The notes: generated by a model from the letters alone, not told the origin. Positions 21,739 to 32,445 are shown, counted from the first letter of the stretch. The stretch: DNA of 64,000 nt from Bufo bufo (GCF_905171765.1 NC_053389.1:212976624-213040623); one strand, 5' to 3'. Numbers and translations: made by a program.

Positions 21739-22330
21739 GTCTGACGCCGCCAAAATTGAATTTTCCTCTCTAAAAGAGAGGTTTACCTCGGCACCGATAC
21801 TAATCCAACCTGATGTCTCCCAGCCTTTTATTGTTGAAGTAGATGCGTCAGAGGTGGGAGTGGGGGCTGTACTGTCTCAGGGTCCATCACCTGGCAAATG
21901 GTGTCCTTGCGCTTTCTTTTCTAAAAAACTATCTGCAGCGGAGAAGAACTATGATATTCGCAATAGGGAACTATTAGCTATTAAACTAGCGTTTGAAGAA
22001 TGGCGTCACTTTTTAGAGGGGGCAATCCACCCCGTCACTGTGATTACGGACCACAAAAACCTTCTGTACCTCGAATAAGCTAAGCGTCTCACCCCTAGAC
22101 AAGCTAGGTGGTCTCTATTTTTTACCAGGTTTAACTATTTCATCACCTATCGTCCTGGGGCAAAAAATACCAAGGCAGACGCATTATCTCGTAGTTTCCC
22201 TGGAGGGGGTAATGTGGGTGATCCAGTACCCATTCTACAAAGAGGAGTGGTTGTCTCCGCTCTACACTCTGTTCTGGAGGGGAAGGTGTTAGAGTCCCAG
22301 GGGGACACCCCGGTCTCTTGACGCTCAGAG
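21739..22330 (+). pseudogene. Gypsy RNase H region
   Basis: The sequence reads S-D-A-A-K-I-E-F, then [18 protein letters not shown] (first catalytic Asp of RNase H) and [12 protein letters not shown]. It continues with R-E-L-L-A-I (catalytic Glu) and V-I-T-D-H-K-N-L (third catalytic Asp). TAA interrupts at 22076-22078, where Y-L-E is normally followed by Ser-Ala-Lys; this is a single-base nonsense change. The frame goes on with [10 protein letters not shown] and meets TGA near 22319. Confidence 0.88.
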
Positions 22331-22333
22331 AAA

Positions 22334-23207
22334 TTGTTTGCACCGTTAAACCTGCGTCTCAAATTTTTAAAGGAACATCCTAATTCGGCACTTGCTGGTC
22401 ACCTGGGTAGTAAAGCAACCTTGGAGCTATTGTCTCGTCGTTTTTGGTGGCCAAGGTTGCGTCAGGATGTAATGGATATTGTGTCTACTTTTTCTACTTG
22501 CGCACGCGCTAAAGTCTCTCATACACGTCCTGCAGGGTCTTTATTGCCACTTGTCATTCTCAATAGGCCATGGACACATCTGTCAATAGATTTCATCACT
22601 GACTTACCTTTGTCTGCGGGTAAAACAGTTATCTTGGTAGTAGTGGACAGGTTTAGCAAAATGGTACACTTTATTGCGTTACCCGCACTACCTAATGCTA
22701 AGACTCTTGCTCAGGTATTCATCAGTGAAATCGTGAAGCTTCATGGGGTCCCTTCCGATGTTGTTTCGGATCGGGGAACGCACTTTATTTCTAAGTTTTG
22801 GAAAGCTTTTTGTTCCCGTTTGGGGGTACACTTGTCCTTTTCCTCAGCTTTCCATCCTCAGTCGAATGGACAGACTGAGCAAACCAACCAAAACCTTGAG
22901 ACATACTTAAGGTGTTTTGTGTCTGAAAACCAAGAGGTGTGGTCATCATATTTACCGTTAGCCGAGTTTACTATAAATAATCGCCGTCGGGAATCCACTG
23001 GCAAGTCACCATTTCTTGGTGCATATGGTTTTCATCCCCAATTCTGTACTTTCAAAGAGGGGGGGTCTTCTGGGGTTCCCGAAGAGGAACAGTTTTCGTC
23101 ATCTCTTTCATCTGTATGGCAGAAAGTGCAAGCTAACTTGAAAATATGGGAGGCAAATATAAATGCATGGCTGATAAGAAACGGTCACCAGGTCCAGACC
23201 TCGGAGT
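22334..23207 (+). pseudogene. Gypsy integrase, zinc-binding and catalytic domains
   Basis: The zinc-binding H-H-C-C module has both His (H-P-N-S-A-L-A-G-H). Its first Cys is Phe (T-F-S-T-C-A-R-A-K), so metal binding would be impaired. The catalytic core has D in L-S-I-D-F, D in V-S-D-R-G-T-H-F and E in G-Q-T-E-Q-T-N. The frame is open for 291 codons and ends in TGA at 23207 through a frameshift, after which the C-terminal module continues in another frame. Confidence 0.9.
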
Positions 23208-23649
23208 GAATGACTATGTATGGTTATCTACTAGGAATATTAAGTTAAAGGTTCCCTCTTGGAAACTGGGTCCTAGGTTCATTGGTCCTTACAAAATAGT
23301 AGCCATCATTAACCCCGTGGCTTTTCGCCTGGAGCTACCTCAAACTTTTAAAATCTATAACGTCTTCCATAAGTCGTTACTCAAAAAGTATGTTCCACCT
23401 CTAGAACCGTCACCGCTGCCACCCCCTCCTGTTATTGTTGATGGTAATCTAGAGTTTCAAATATCCAAAATTGTTGATTCTCGTCGGGTCCGCCGCTCTC
23501 TTCAATATCTGGTGCATTGGAGGGGTTACGGTCCCGAGGAAAGAATGTGGGTTCCAGCGTCAGAGGTAAACGCCGACAGGTTAGTTCGGGCTTTTCATGC
23601 CTCTTATCCTGAGAGACCTGGTCCTGAGTGTCCGGAGGCCCCCCGTTGA
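23146..23649 (+). pseudogene. Gypsy integrase C-terminus: GPY/F module and chromodomain
   Basis: This frame overlaps the previous one by frameshift. It shows D-Y-V-W-L-S-T-R-N, then L-G-P-R-F-I-G-P-Y-K-I (GPY/F module, about 23263-23295). A Pro-rich linker leads to a chromodomain, F-Q-I-S-K-I-V-D-S and Y-L-V-H-W-R-G-Y-G-P-E-E-R-M-W-V-P (about 23450-23560). The aromatic residues expected in a chromodomain cage are partly present. In this group the chromodomain is thought to guide integration towards chromatin. The stop is at 23647-23649. Confidence 0.92.
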
Positions 23650-23660
23650 AAGGGGGGTAC

Positions 23661-24246
23661 TATCACAAGGGTGTCAAGAGCCACGTCTGACTCCGTTATA
23701 CCCGGGGTCAGGAAGTCGCAGCGGGTGGCTGCTCGCTCTCTGTCTAAAGATCACGCTTCTCCTCAGCTGTTTCTTGTCCGGCACTCCCAACCTATTTATA
23801 TTCCCCTCTCCCACTTCTCTGGTTGCCAGATATAGAGCTTCCTGCCTGGACTTCTATACTGACCCACTGGAGCTGAGTTGCTGATATTCCTGGTTGTCGT
23901 ACCAGAGCATTACCCTCCGGATCCCTGTTGGTTGTTTGTTGTCGCCCACCTGGGACTATATGTTTTGTCAGTATTGTCTGTCCTCCCCCTAGTGTTTCCC
24001 TTTAGTGTTAGTGGTGCGGACTAGTGTTCCCACCGCGCAATTCACTACGTAGGGCTCATCTTAGGGAAATCTGGGGTTTAGGCACGTGATCGGCGTACGG
24101 GTGAGAAACCCGTCTAGGGACGTCAGGGCAGTCAGGTGCCAGCCTCAAGGTGAGTTAGGGGTCTCCATCTTTCCCTCTCCATTGGACAGGGCCTTCCTTT
24201 TCCCTCACTTTGCGTCACGTATGTGATCGGCACGCCGGTCGTGATA
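23661..24246 (+). repeat. Gypsy right LTR
   Basis: 586 bp from TATCACAAGGGTGTC to GCCGGTCGTGATA, next to the polypurine tract AAAGGGGGG and followed by TAGAT. First bases are TA instead of TG, and the ends TATCAC/GTGATA are inverted. Confidence 0.92.
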
Positions 24247-24251
24247 TAGAT

Positions 24252-24430
24252 GCAAGATGGCCCTGGAATATTACAGAACTGGAAGACTTTTGCAAGGAAG
24301 AATGGATGAAAATCCCTTAAATGAGAATTGAAAGACTCTTGGCTATGATACTTGCCAAAAGGGGTGCTATTAGGCAGTGCCCAACGTTTTGCTTTAGGCC
24401 TGTGCAGCAGTATACTGTCTAGTTTTAGTA
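24252..24430 (+). pseudogene. Tc1-like transposase 3' end, right side of gypsy insertion
   Basis: This continues the frame from 17317: A-R-W-P-W-N-I-T-E-L-E-D-F-C-K-E-E-W-M-K, then I-E-R-L-L and L-A-K-R-G. Tc1-like transposases end with such a helical tail. A TAA interrupts after M-K-I-P. The transposon inverted repeat at the 3' end was not recognised. Confidence 0.7.
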
Positions 24431-24660
24431 AATGCACTGTACTGAATTAACTTTATAGCAGTTTCATTCAATGCACTGTATTGTGTCAATATACCATGCA
24501 GTTTTCGTGAATGCATTGTAGTGCAATAACTGCATTAATATACCAGCTTCATTTAAGGCATTGTTTTAGGTCAAGATACCATGCAGTTTTAGTGAATGCA
24601 TTGTACTTCAATAACTCCATTAATAAAGTAGTTTCATTCCACGCATTGTATATTACCATT
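24418..24660. repeat. Tandem repeat, about 80-85 bp unit, three copies
   Basis: AGTTTTAGTGAATGCATTGTAC-like words start at 24421, 24500 and 24585, each followed by a CATTAATATACCA or TTTCATTCAA segment. It lies directly 3' of the Tc1 remnant. Confidence 0.75.
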
Positions 24661-24819
24661 GTAAATTGTCTATACTAGTGTGCAGTGTTTTTGTAGAAAG
24701 GAAGGGACGATTATTTGCACATTCCTGTCTGTAAATGAAAGAATATACACTTGCAATTGTACTACTGTTTATTAACCTGTGCACCAAACCTGTGACTTTT
24801 CATTTAAAGGCTTCATAAT

Positions 24820-25250
24820 AAAATGTCTGGTAAACGAAAGAATGAAAATATGAAAGGCCCATACATAGTCATCCGAGCGTCACAATGTGGGTGGCTGTGC
24901 AAACTGCAGTAGTAACACCAAACATCCAGCCAGTAGTAGTAGTGTGTTGGACAGATTATGTGTTGGACAGTACCTTGGAGTTGGATTGGGGTGCTGAGGT
25001 GCACGCAATTTCAGAGGTGGAGGGTGATGGCTACGGCGTTAATAAAGAGCAGAGGCAACATACACTCAAAACCTCCAAAACAACTGTCTGGGCCAGATCT
25101 GCTTCTATTGTGGTCACTAGCATTGAGCAAATTGAAGTTCACAAAGTGCACTTCAATCCGAATTTCAGGGGGAAATTGGATTCGCCGCAAAACCGAATTT
25201 CTTGTGCTTCATGGTAATCAATTTTCCCTAAAATGGCTGTAAAAAAAAAT
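24820..25250 (+). repeat. Possible hAT 5' remnant and terminus
   Basis: M-S-G-K-R-K-N-E-N at 24823 could be the start of a degraded hAT-type reading frame, but stops follow quickly. The end 25127-25235 (ATTGAGCAAATTGAAGTTC and AATCAATTTTCCCTAAAATGGC) matches 14965-15090, marking a repeat terminus. Confidence 0.35.
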
Positions 25251-25283
25251 TCATACTCACCTCATCCATTTGCGCATGAAGAG

Positions 25284-25747
25284 TAGTGATGAGCGGCAGG
25301 GGTCATAATCGAATTCGTGATATTTCGCTAATATTTTGTAGAATATTCGTTGAATATTCGTGAATTTGAATATTCGTTATATTCTACATTCTTTATTTTT
25401 TACTCTAAAATCGGCAAGGTAATGATTGCTTAATATGCGAATATTATGCGATCAATACAGGTGTGGGTCAAAAACTAATATATATCACTATAGAATATAG
25501 TGCTATATATTCGTTATATCGAATATTCGTAATTTTTTCCATCTGAACACATGATTCCTGCCTGATTCTTGCTTGTGGGCCAATGACTCATTGGCCCACA
25601 AGCAAGAAGCAGGGAGAAATCATGTGTTCAGATGGAAAAAATTATGAATATTCGACATAACGATTATATAGCACTATATTCTAAATTTTCGCAAGTGGCG
25701 ATATTCGAGATAAAAATTTGCTTTTCGAATATTCGTGTTCAACACTA
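25284..25747. mobile_element. hAT-type MITE, GAATATTCG family, with 8-bp target duplication
   Basis: The element begins TAGTGATGAGCGGCAGGGG and ends TTCGTGTTCAACACTA. It is flanked by ATGAAGAG at 25276-25283 and 25748-25755. Large inverted blocks (ATGATTCCTGCCTGATTC.. and CAAGAAGCAGGGAGAAATCATG) make it a foldback. An 8-bp duplication is typical of hAT elements. It has no coding capacity. Confidence 0.85.
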
Positions 25748-25755
25748 ATGAAGAG

Positions 25756-26740
25756 TCCATCTCAGCCATTTTGAATGATGACCCTGTGCAAAATCTTGTG
25801 CGCAGTGACATATGACGTCACCACTATGGTGATGAATGCCACTGTATGGCATTCATCTGAGGCAACCATTTATGTACATGTACAGTATATGTTAAACATA
25901 GGACAAAAATTTTATGTGAACACAATCTAAAATATATCCAGTTTTGTATTTTTCAAATGAAACCAGAAATGCCTTTTAGCTGTATACGGAAATTTTTGGG
26001 TTGGTAAATTGCGGTCTGGATTTGTGCCATTTGCTCCTAAACTGCTTCAGTAATAAACACAAGATCTGTGCCCTGTTCCTCGTAATGATTGTGCCATGTA
26101 GGCTATAATTGGCTTTTCAACTCTTCACTAGCCAGGCTGTCAGGTTGACGAGCAGAGCATTTAATTAATTTGATAGTCAGTGTGAGATAACACCTAAAAA
26201 AAATAAAAATTTCTCAGCAAAGCTTTTAGAAGTGTAAACTATTATATGCTGAGTCTAGGAGAAAGATTCTTGACATACTGTAAATCGATGGCACTGGGCA
26301 CATGCTGTGTGCTGTTGTTGTACAGTATGTGTGAATTAGGTCTGTCATCACCACCATCTATGGCGCAGTTAAGACAGTAATCACAACAGCTTTTAAAATT
26401 GCAAAAGCAGTGGAATTGCTGCTTATGGCCATATATGATTTCTTTTTCATCTTTATTGTGGTAACTATGCTTTCTATTCAGCTATACATCATTTATTTGG
26501 GTAAAAGATGGCACTGAATTGTCCCATAGAAAAGAAGCTGTCAAAGAAACAAACAAATAAGAAGAGAGGTAGAATGATACGGCTAATGGTTGTCAGTTTC
26601 TAAGAAAGTCAATATGAAAAAAGCTTCAAAAAACAATCTTGTAAGAATTTTGCTTTGCAAGCATTTCGGCAGTTGTGTGTTTTTGGCTTGATGCAACACA
26701 ACAATAAAATAACATATTTAAAGTATTTTTTTCTCATATT
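25756..26740. other. Intergenic, no gene recognised
   Basis: AT-rich sequence without recognisable domains or repeats. A TGACGTCA octamer is at 25813-25820. Confidence 0.5.
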
Positions 26741-26971
26741 GATTTACCGTATATACTCGAGTATAGGATGAGTTTTTTGGCACATATTTTTGTGCTCAAA
26801 AAGCCCCCTCGTCTTATACTCGAGTCTAGGTCTGTATTATGACAACTTACATTGCCATAATACAGACCAACAGTGGCGTAGCTATAGGGGTCGCAGCGGT
26901 CGCAATTGCGACCGGGCCCCTAAGTCAGGGGGGCCCACAGGGCCCCCCAGGAGATAATGGGTAAAGCCCTG

Positions 26972-27170
26972 GATTATTTATTTGGCTATCTTACTTTGTT
27001 TTAGCTCCGGTAATAGCAGGCAGTGTGGGGGGCGGCGCTCACTCACTGACGTCACGCGCCTGCGCCGCCTAGTGGGAGAAGCAGGCACGTGACGTCAGTG
27101 AGTGAGCGAAGCCCGCCCGCACTGCCTGCTATTACCGGAGCTAAAACAAAGTAAGATATCCAAATAATCA
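26972..27170. repeat. Foldback with TAGCTCCGGTAATAGCAGGCAGTG arms
   Basis: The left arm (26976-27056) and right arm (27085-27165) are near-exact inverted copies, including TATTTGGCTATCTTACTTTG. Each arm carries a TGACGTCA octamer (27047-27054 and 27090-27097). Confidence 0.85.
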
Positions 27171-27240
27171 GAGTAAAGAGCTCAGCAATGAGCAATGATT
27201 AAAGTTAAAGTAGTTACTGATTATTTTATAAATATACTGC

Positions 27241-27605
27241 TGTGAGCGTCGGGGAGGGGGATCTGTGGATGGCACTGTAGGGGGATCTGTGGATGGCAGT
27301 GCCATCCACAGATCTCCCCCCTAAACAGTGCCATCCACAGATCCCCCCTCCCCTAAACAGTGCCATCATGGCACTGTTTAGGGGAGGGGGGATCTGTGGA
27401 TGGCACTGTTTAGGGGGGATCTGTGGATGGCACTGTTTAGGTGGGGATCTGTGGATGGCACTGTTTAGGGGGGAGATCTGTGGATGGCACTGTTTAGGGG
27501 GGAGATCTGTGGATGGCACTGTTTAGGGGGGAGATCTGTGGATGGCACTGTTTAGGGGGGAGATCTGTGGATGGCACTGTTTAGGGGGGAGATCTGTGGA
27601 TGGCT
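27241..27605. repeat. Minisatellite, 29-bp unit, with internal inversion
   Basis: The unit AGATCTGTGGATGGCACTGTTTAGGGGGG is tandemly repeated at 27370-27605. At 27297-27366 two to three copies run in the opposite direction, with a centre of symmetry at GCCATCATGGC (27361-27371). Open frames reading L-W-M-A-L-F-R-G are repeat artefacts. Confidence 0.9.
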
Positions 27606-27775
27606 CCCTGTATTTAATGCAGAGTGTGTGTGTGTGTATATAATGCACACACTCTGCATTAAATACAGGGAGTCAGAGTCAGACTCCCATCAATCTGAGT
27701 CACCCTCTTGCAGATGTGTGTATATAATGTAGAGTGTGTGCATTATATACACATACACTCTGCATTATAGCTGCA
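27605..27775. repeat. Inverted segment with TG/TA microsatellite
   Basis: TCCCTGTATTTAATGCAGAGTGTG and CACACTCTGCATTAAATACAGGGA are inverted around a TG/TATA run. A further diverged copy follows to 27770. Confidence 0.8.
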
Positions 27776-28217
27776 TTTCCCACCCTAGTCTTATACTCGA
27801 GTCAATAATTTTTCCCATTTTTTGGGGGTAAAATTAGGGGCCTCGGCTTATACTCGGGTCGGCTTATACTCGAGTATATACGGTATATATTCTAGAACCT
27901 TAGAGGCTATGTACACCTCTGGGGCATTTTTAAAAATGATTGCATTGTATTCATTTTGAACTAAAAATAATTTTTTTCAATTGGTCTATATTCAAAATAT
28001 ACAGTTTGAGAGCTGACGGGCTCCTTATCTCTGCTATATGACATTATAAACACCCATTATAGCTAAGTTCTTATCTTACTGATAAGAATGTGGCTTGAAT
28101 AAGTGTTTATGACCTCTCAGTAGTTTAGAGATAAAGGTTAAAAGTACTAGTCACACAGTTAGGCCCCATGCAGACTAGCGTTATGCCAGTGTTATCCAAT
28201 ATATTCCAGAACTGTAA

Positions 28218-29168
28218 GGCTGAGTTCACATGGGCATTGCGGGAAAAGGTGCGGGTGCAATGCGGGAACATGCGCGATTTTTCCGCGCGAGTGCAAAACA
28301 TTGTAATGCGTTTTGCACTCGCGTGAGAAAAATCGCGCATGTTTGGTACCCGAACTTCTTCACAGAAGTTCGGGCTTGGGATCGGTGTTCTGTAGATTGT
28401 ATTATTTTCCCTTATAACATGGTTATAAGGGAAAATAATAGCATTGTGAATACAGAATCCATAGTAAAATAGTGCTGAAGGGGTTAAAAAAAAAATTAAA
28501 AAAATTTAACTCACCTTAATCCACTTGCTCGCGCAGCCCGGCATCTCTTCTGTCTTCATCTTAGCTGTGTGCAGGAAAAGGACCTGTGGTGACGTCACTC
28601 CGGTCATCACATGGTCCGTCACATGATCTTTTACCATGGTGATTTATCATGTGATGACCGGAGTGACGTCACCACAGGTCCTTTTCCTGCACACAGCTAA
28701 GATGAAGACAGAAGAGATGCCGGGCTGCGCGAGCAAGTGGATTAAGGTGAGTTAAATTTTTTTTAATTTTTTTTTTAACCCCTCCAGCACTATTTTACTA
28801 TGCATTCTGTATTCAGAATGCTATTATTTTCCCTTATAACCATGTTATAAGGGAAAATAATAATGATCTGGTCTCTATCCCGATCGTCTCCTAGCAACCG
28901 TGCATGAAAATCGCACCGCATCCGCACTTGCTTGCGGATGCTTGCGATTTTCACGCAGCCCCATTCACTTCTATGGGGCCTGCGTTGCGTGGAAAACGCA
29001 CAATATAGAGCATGCTGCGATTTTCACGCAACGCATAAGTGATGCGTGAAAATCACAGCTCATGTGCACAGCCCCATAGAAATGAATGGGTCCAGATTCA
29101 GTGCGGGTGCAATGCGTTCACCTCCTGCATTGCACCCGCGCGGAATACTCACCCGTGTGAACTCAGCC
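28218..29168. mobile_element. Large palindromic element (TAA target duplication)
   Basis: The arms GGCTGAGTTCACATGGG and CCCGTGTGAACTCAGCC are inverted and flanked by TAA at 28215-28217 and 29169-29171. The centre is a long inverted pair (28505-28760) that includes GACCTGTGGTGACGTCACTCC on one side and its complement on the other, giving two TGACGTCA octamers (28590-28597, 28663-28670). It is a sister copy of 15523-16612, without the nested insertion. Non-coding. Confidence 0.82.
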
Positions 29169-29171
29169 TAA

Positions 29172-31196
29172 GGGTTACACAGCATCATAAATCAGTATAA
29201 TGCTATGTGACCCCGGAAGCGCTGGGACTCTAGGCCGGGAGCTGCGCTACGGACTCGCAGCGGGAGGAACGCTCGTCTGCAAGGGGCCTTAGAAAAACAG
29301 TTAAGCCTTTGTGACAGAATGGATAAATGTTTTAAATAATAGCCAATTGAAAATATGATTTTTTGCCAAAAATGTGTAAAATGCAATCAGAAACAAAAAT
29401 TGCCTCCAAAAGGTGTACATAGCCTTTAAAGAGGTTGTGCCGTTTGGATAACCTATCACACAAAACAGGTCCACAGGAACAGCTACAGAGAACCTGTCAC
29501 CGTGAAATGCACTGCAGTCTGCAGGCAGCGTGTTATATAGCAGGAGGGACTGAGCATATTGATATATAGTATTGTGGGAAGCCATCTTTAAGTGTAATTT
29601 CTACATTTAAACATCTGCTCCTTCCATACGAAAGTTTGCGATCTAGGTATACAAACTTAAACACTGATAAAACGGCCCCATGTACAACTGAGTTAACAAA
29701 GAGTGGAGATTTAAATTAGCGATGAGCAAACTTCTCAAAATTTGATTTGGAATGGTTGGATTGGTCAGAAGATTAGATTCGGGTACGAATAAATTAGCTA
29801 GTGGACCCAACTCGCAAGTGGTCCAATTGCCCTGAAAAGTTGTGAAAGACATTCTGTGGTCTCCTAGGACTGTATGAAACCTATTTAAGCTTTTAAATTC
29901 CAAGCTAGTGGAAATAAGATATTTTACACAGTACTTAACCATCCATCGCTCGCCCAATGCCACCCTCTTTGCTGGTCTGACAAATACTGCAAGCTCTTCC
30001 AGCCCATTCCCAAATGGATGTGGCCACTTCTTCTTCTCCTACTCTGCTGCATTTACCACTATGAATTGAACATTACTACTTGCTTTACTGTGCTTTCTAT
30101 AATATATGAAAAGAACTGATCCAGCGCATTGTTAAAAATAATTAAAACATTAAAAAGTTCCTCCTGATAGGGGCAGACTCCATCCCTTGCACATTTTCAA
30201 TGCTACATGCAGACTTAGTCAAAGCTGCACTAATCTCTTTCACAAAGACTGCAATTATTTGAAATATGAAATATGTGAATGATGTCTAGTAAGTGCTGGA
30301 TAAAGTCATTTCATATTTTAAAAAAACTAAAACAAAAAACTGCAATATCTCATTGTAAAGATTCATTCAGGATATTGGCTCCAACTTACATATGACATGG
30401 TGATATGTCATTCAATCTACATATCCATTTCTAGTCATGGTCAAAAATGCTTTCCTCATGCTATGACCACAAAGCATCAACTTACTCTAACGTTCTACTC
30501 TTGGGAGCTGGATTAGCTATCTAAACATCATTGTCTCAGTGGATTAACAAGATAGATTCATTATTCTGGTTCAAGGAGATTTCCGACTGCTATGATAGAC
30601 ATAGACATTTATGAACCTGTAGATACTCTGACCAACCTTAAAAATCTAAGTTTCTTGAAGACCAAGTAGTCACCCTCTTGTCTTCCTTCCTTTTCTCAAT
30701 ATGCAGCATTTCATCTAGGTCCTTTGATAAAAACAAGTTCCCATCTCCTGCTGATCCCCTATTGATTTATTTGTATTTTTTTAATTTTCAAATCTTTCCT
30801 CTTTTTCAGGTCACATACATTGTCTTGTTTCACTTCTTTGTTACATTTGTGACTGTTCCCAAGGCTCTTCTTTTTGTTTGTGTTTACTGTGCCATTTATT
30901 CATTGTCATGCTCTTCTGCCAGTTATGTAACCTGATGTGTAACAAACTATTGAAAAGCCATTAAATAGGTTTGAAAAGAAAAAAATGAAAAGCAGACTGT
31001 GTCACGGCTCTAGCAGAGTTCTTCAAAATTTCCTAGTCTTATAAATATAAATTAAATAATGTACATACAGTGTAACAAAATTTAGGTAGACATTGTCACA
31101 AAAACAACAATTCCCTAAGCCACAAATTCAACATCTTCAGTTTATTAAATATGTGAAGGAGCAGCAGTGCTTACAGGTTGTGTCCAGCACTTAAAT
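29172..31196. other. Mostly unique intergenic sequence
   Basis: No gene or domain recognised. A short repeat (AGAGAACCTGTCACCGTGAAATGC, near 29485-29510) resembles a widespread frog repeat, and AGCGATGAGCAAACTTC near 29720 resembles a hAT-type terminus. Frames at 30678-30935 and 29643-29963 show nothing familiar. Confidence 0.5.
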
Positions 31197-31205
31197 ATTG
31201 ATGAC

Positions 31206-31443
31206 TAGAGATGAGCGAACTTCTGTTTTAAGTTCGGCGTCTAAAGTTCGGCTTCCGGTTAGTGGAGGATCCCGATATGGATTCCGAATTCCGTTGTGGT
31301 CCGTGGTAGCGGAATCAATAATGGCCATTATTGATTCCGCTACCACGGACCACAACGGAATTCGGAATCCATATCGGGATCCTCCGCTAACCGGAAGCCG
31401 AACTTTAGACGCCGAACTTAAAACAGTAGTTCGCTCATCTCTA
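31206..31443. mobile_element. Near-perfect palindromic hAT-type MITE with 8-bp target duplication
   Basis: The element runs TAGAGATGAGCGAAC to GTTCGCTCATCTCTA with its centre between 31324 and 31325 (ATGG/CCAT). Arms of about 119 bp are complementary apart from very few mismatches (for example at 31222 and 31263), with no spacer. TTGATGAC flanks it at 31198-31205 and 31444-31451. The ends match the TAGAGATGAGCG family, and the 8-bp duplication supports hAT mobilisation. Confidence 0.9.
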
Positions 31444-31451
31444 TTGATGAC

Positions 31452-32121
31452 CTACCCTCAGAATAGGTCATGAAAATCTGATCGGTAGGGCATATCTCCT
31501 GGCACTTCCATCGGTCAGTTGTTGAAACAGACTGTGTACGTAGCTCAGGTGAGCATTATGGCCTGTTGCTCAGCCTTTGTGTAGCTCAGTCCCATTCAAA
31601 TAAATGGTATTAAGCTGCAATACCAAGCACAGCCACTATACAACGTACAACGCTAGTTCCAGGAATCGTACCCCACCACATCTTCAGATATTAATGACCT
31701 ATTCTGAGGAAAAGTGATCTATACTTCATTTTCTGAATTAATCAGCAACTGGTGGCACGAGAAATCCTCTTATATTCACTTGTGGATTTGTCAACGATTT
31801 CTGTGTGAATTCTGCACCAAAATTCATGTCAAGTTCATTGACAATCTGCCTCCAGTGGAAGTGAAAAAGGTCCCTATTCACAGGCTCCAGAAAATAAATT
31901 ACACAAATTGTTGTCCACACTGTGGGAAAGAAAGTCTACGATGGTGCGGCCAAACAGTCAGGTTTTTATATGCAGTTTTTGAAGCCAAAATCAGGACTGG
32001 ATCATAAAAGGAGAGAAAATATTAAGGGCAAATATGTCTTCTCCTCATTTTTTTTAACCTATTCCTGATTTTGGTTTCAAAACATGCATCAAAATACATT
32101 AACATGTGGCCATACCGAGAG
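31452..32121. other. Intergenic, no gene recognised
   Basis: Open frames on both strands at 31714-32007 carry a CxxC-like pair but no domain I know. The plus frame contains repeat-like phrases. I do not call a gene. Confidence 0.45.
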
Positions 32122-32124
32122 CAA

Positions 32125-32442
32125 GGGTCCTTTCACACGTCCGCAAAATGGGTTCCCATCTGTTCCGCATTTTGTGCACCGGGTGCAGACCCATTCATTT
32201 TCAATGGGGCCGCAAAAGATGCAGACAGCAAACTGTCCGCATCTGCACTTCCATTCCACGGCTCCGCAAAAAAATAGAACATGTCCTATTATAGCCCGCA
32301 ACCACGGACAAGAAAAGGCGTTTCTATCATGGTGCCGGCCATGTACGGTCCGCAAAATGTGGAATGCACGTGGCCGGTGTTCGTGTTTTGCGGATCCGCA
32401 ATTTGTGGATCACTAAACAGTTTTGGACGTGTGAATGGACCC
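32125..32442. mobile_element. Palindromic element of the TCCGCAAAA family
   Basis: The arms GGGTCCTTTCACACGTCCGC and ACGTGTGAATGGACCC are inverted. The right flank is TAA (32443-32445), the left CAA (32122-32124), one base different from the expected duplication. The interior has GTCCGCATCTGCA, TCCGCAAAA and inverted relatives. Confidence 0.7.
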
Positions 32443-32445
32443 TAA

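Larger units (their letters stand above)
17318..24246 (+). mobile_element. Ty3/gypsy LTR retrotransposon with chromodomain
   Basis: Two LTRs in direct orientation flank gag and pol remnants. The insertion is marked by TAGAT at 17313-17317 and 24247-24251. Domain order is gag, protease, RT, RNase H, integrase and chromodomain, as in chromodomain-bearing Metaviridae. A polypurine tract (AAAGGGGGG) precedes the right LTR. Length is 6929 bp including two foreign solo LTRs (515 and 969 bp). Nonsense codons, a deletion and frameshifts mean it cannot act on its own. The LTRs differ by an insertion of roughly 80 bp and scattered substitutions, so it is not young. Confidence 0.93.
26747..27883. mobile_element. 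Composite element with CCGTATATACTCGAGTATA terminal repeats
   Basis: The ends CCGTATATACTCGAGTATAG and CTCGAGTATATACGG are inverted and flanked by TA. CTTATACTCGAGTC recurs inside both halves. Nested inside are a CAGTGGCGTAGCTATAGGGG-type repeat end at 26872, a foldback at 26972-27170, a minisatellite at 27241-27605 and an inverted segment at 27605-27775. No protein coding. Confidence 0.7.

Noticed and set aside
27370..27605. Regular 29-bp repeats considered as a CRISPR array
   Set aside because: Units are contiguous with no spacers, and the context is a vertebrate transposon.
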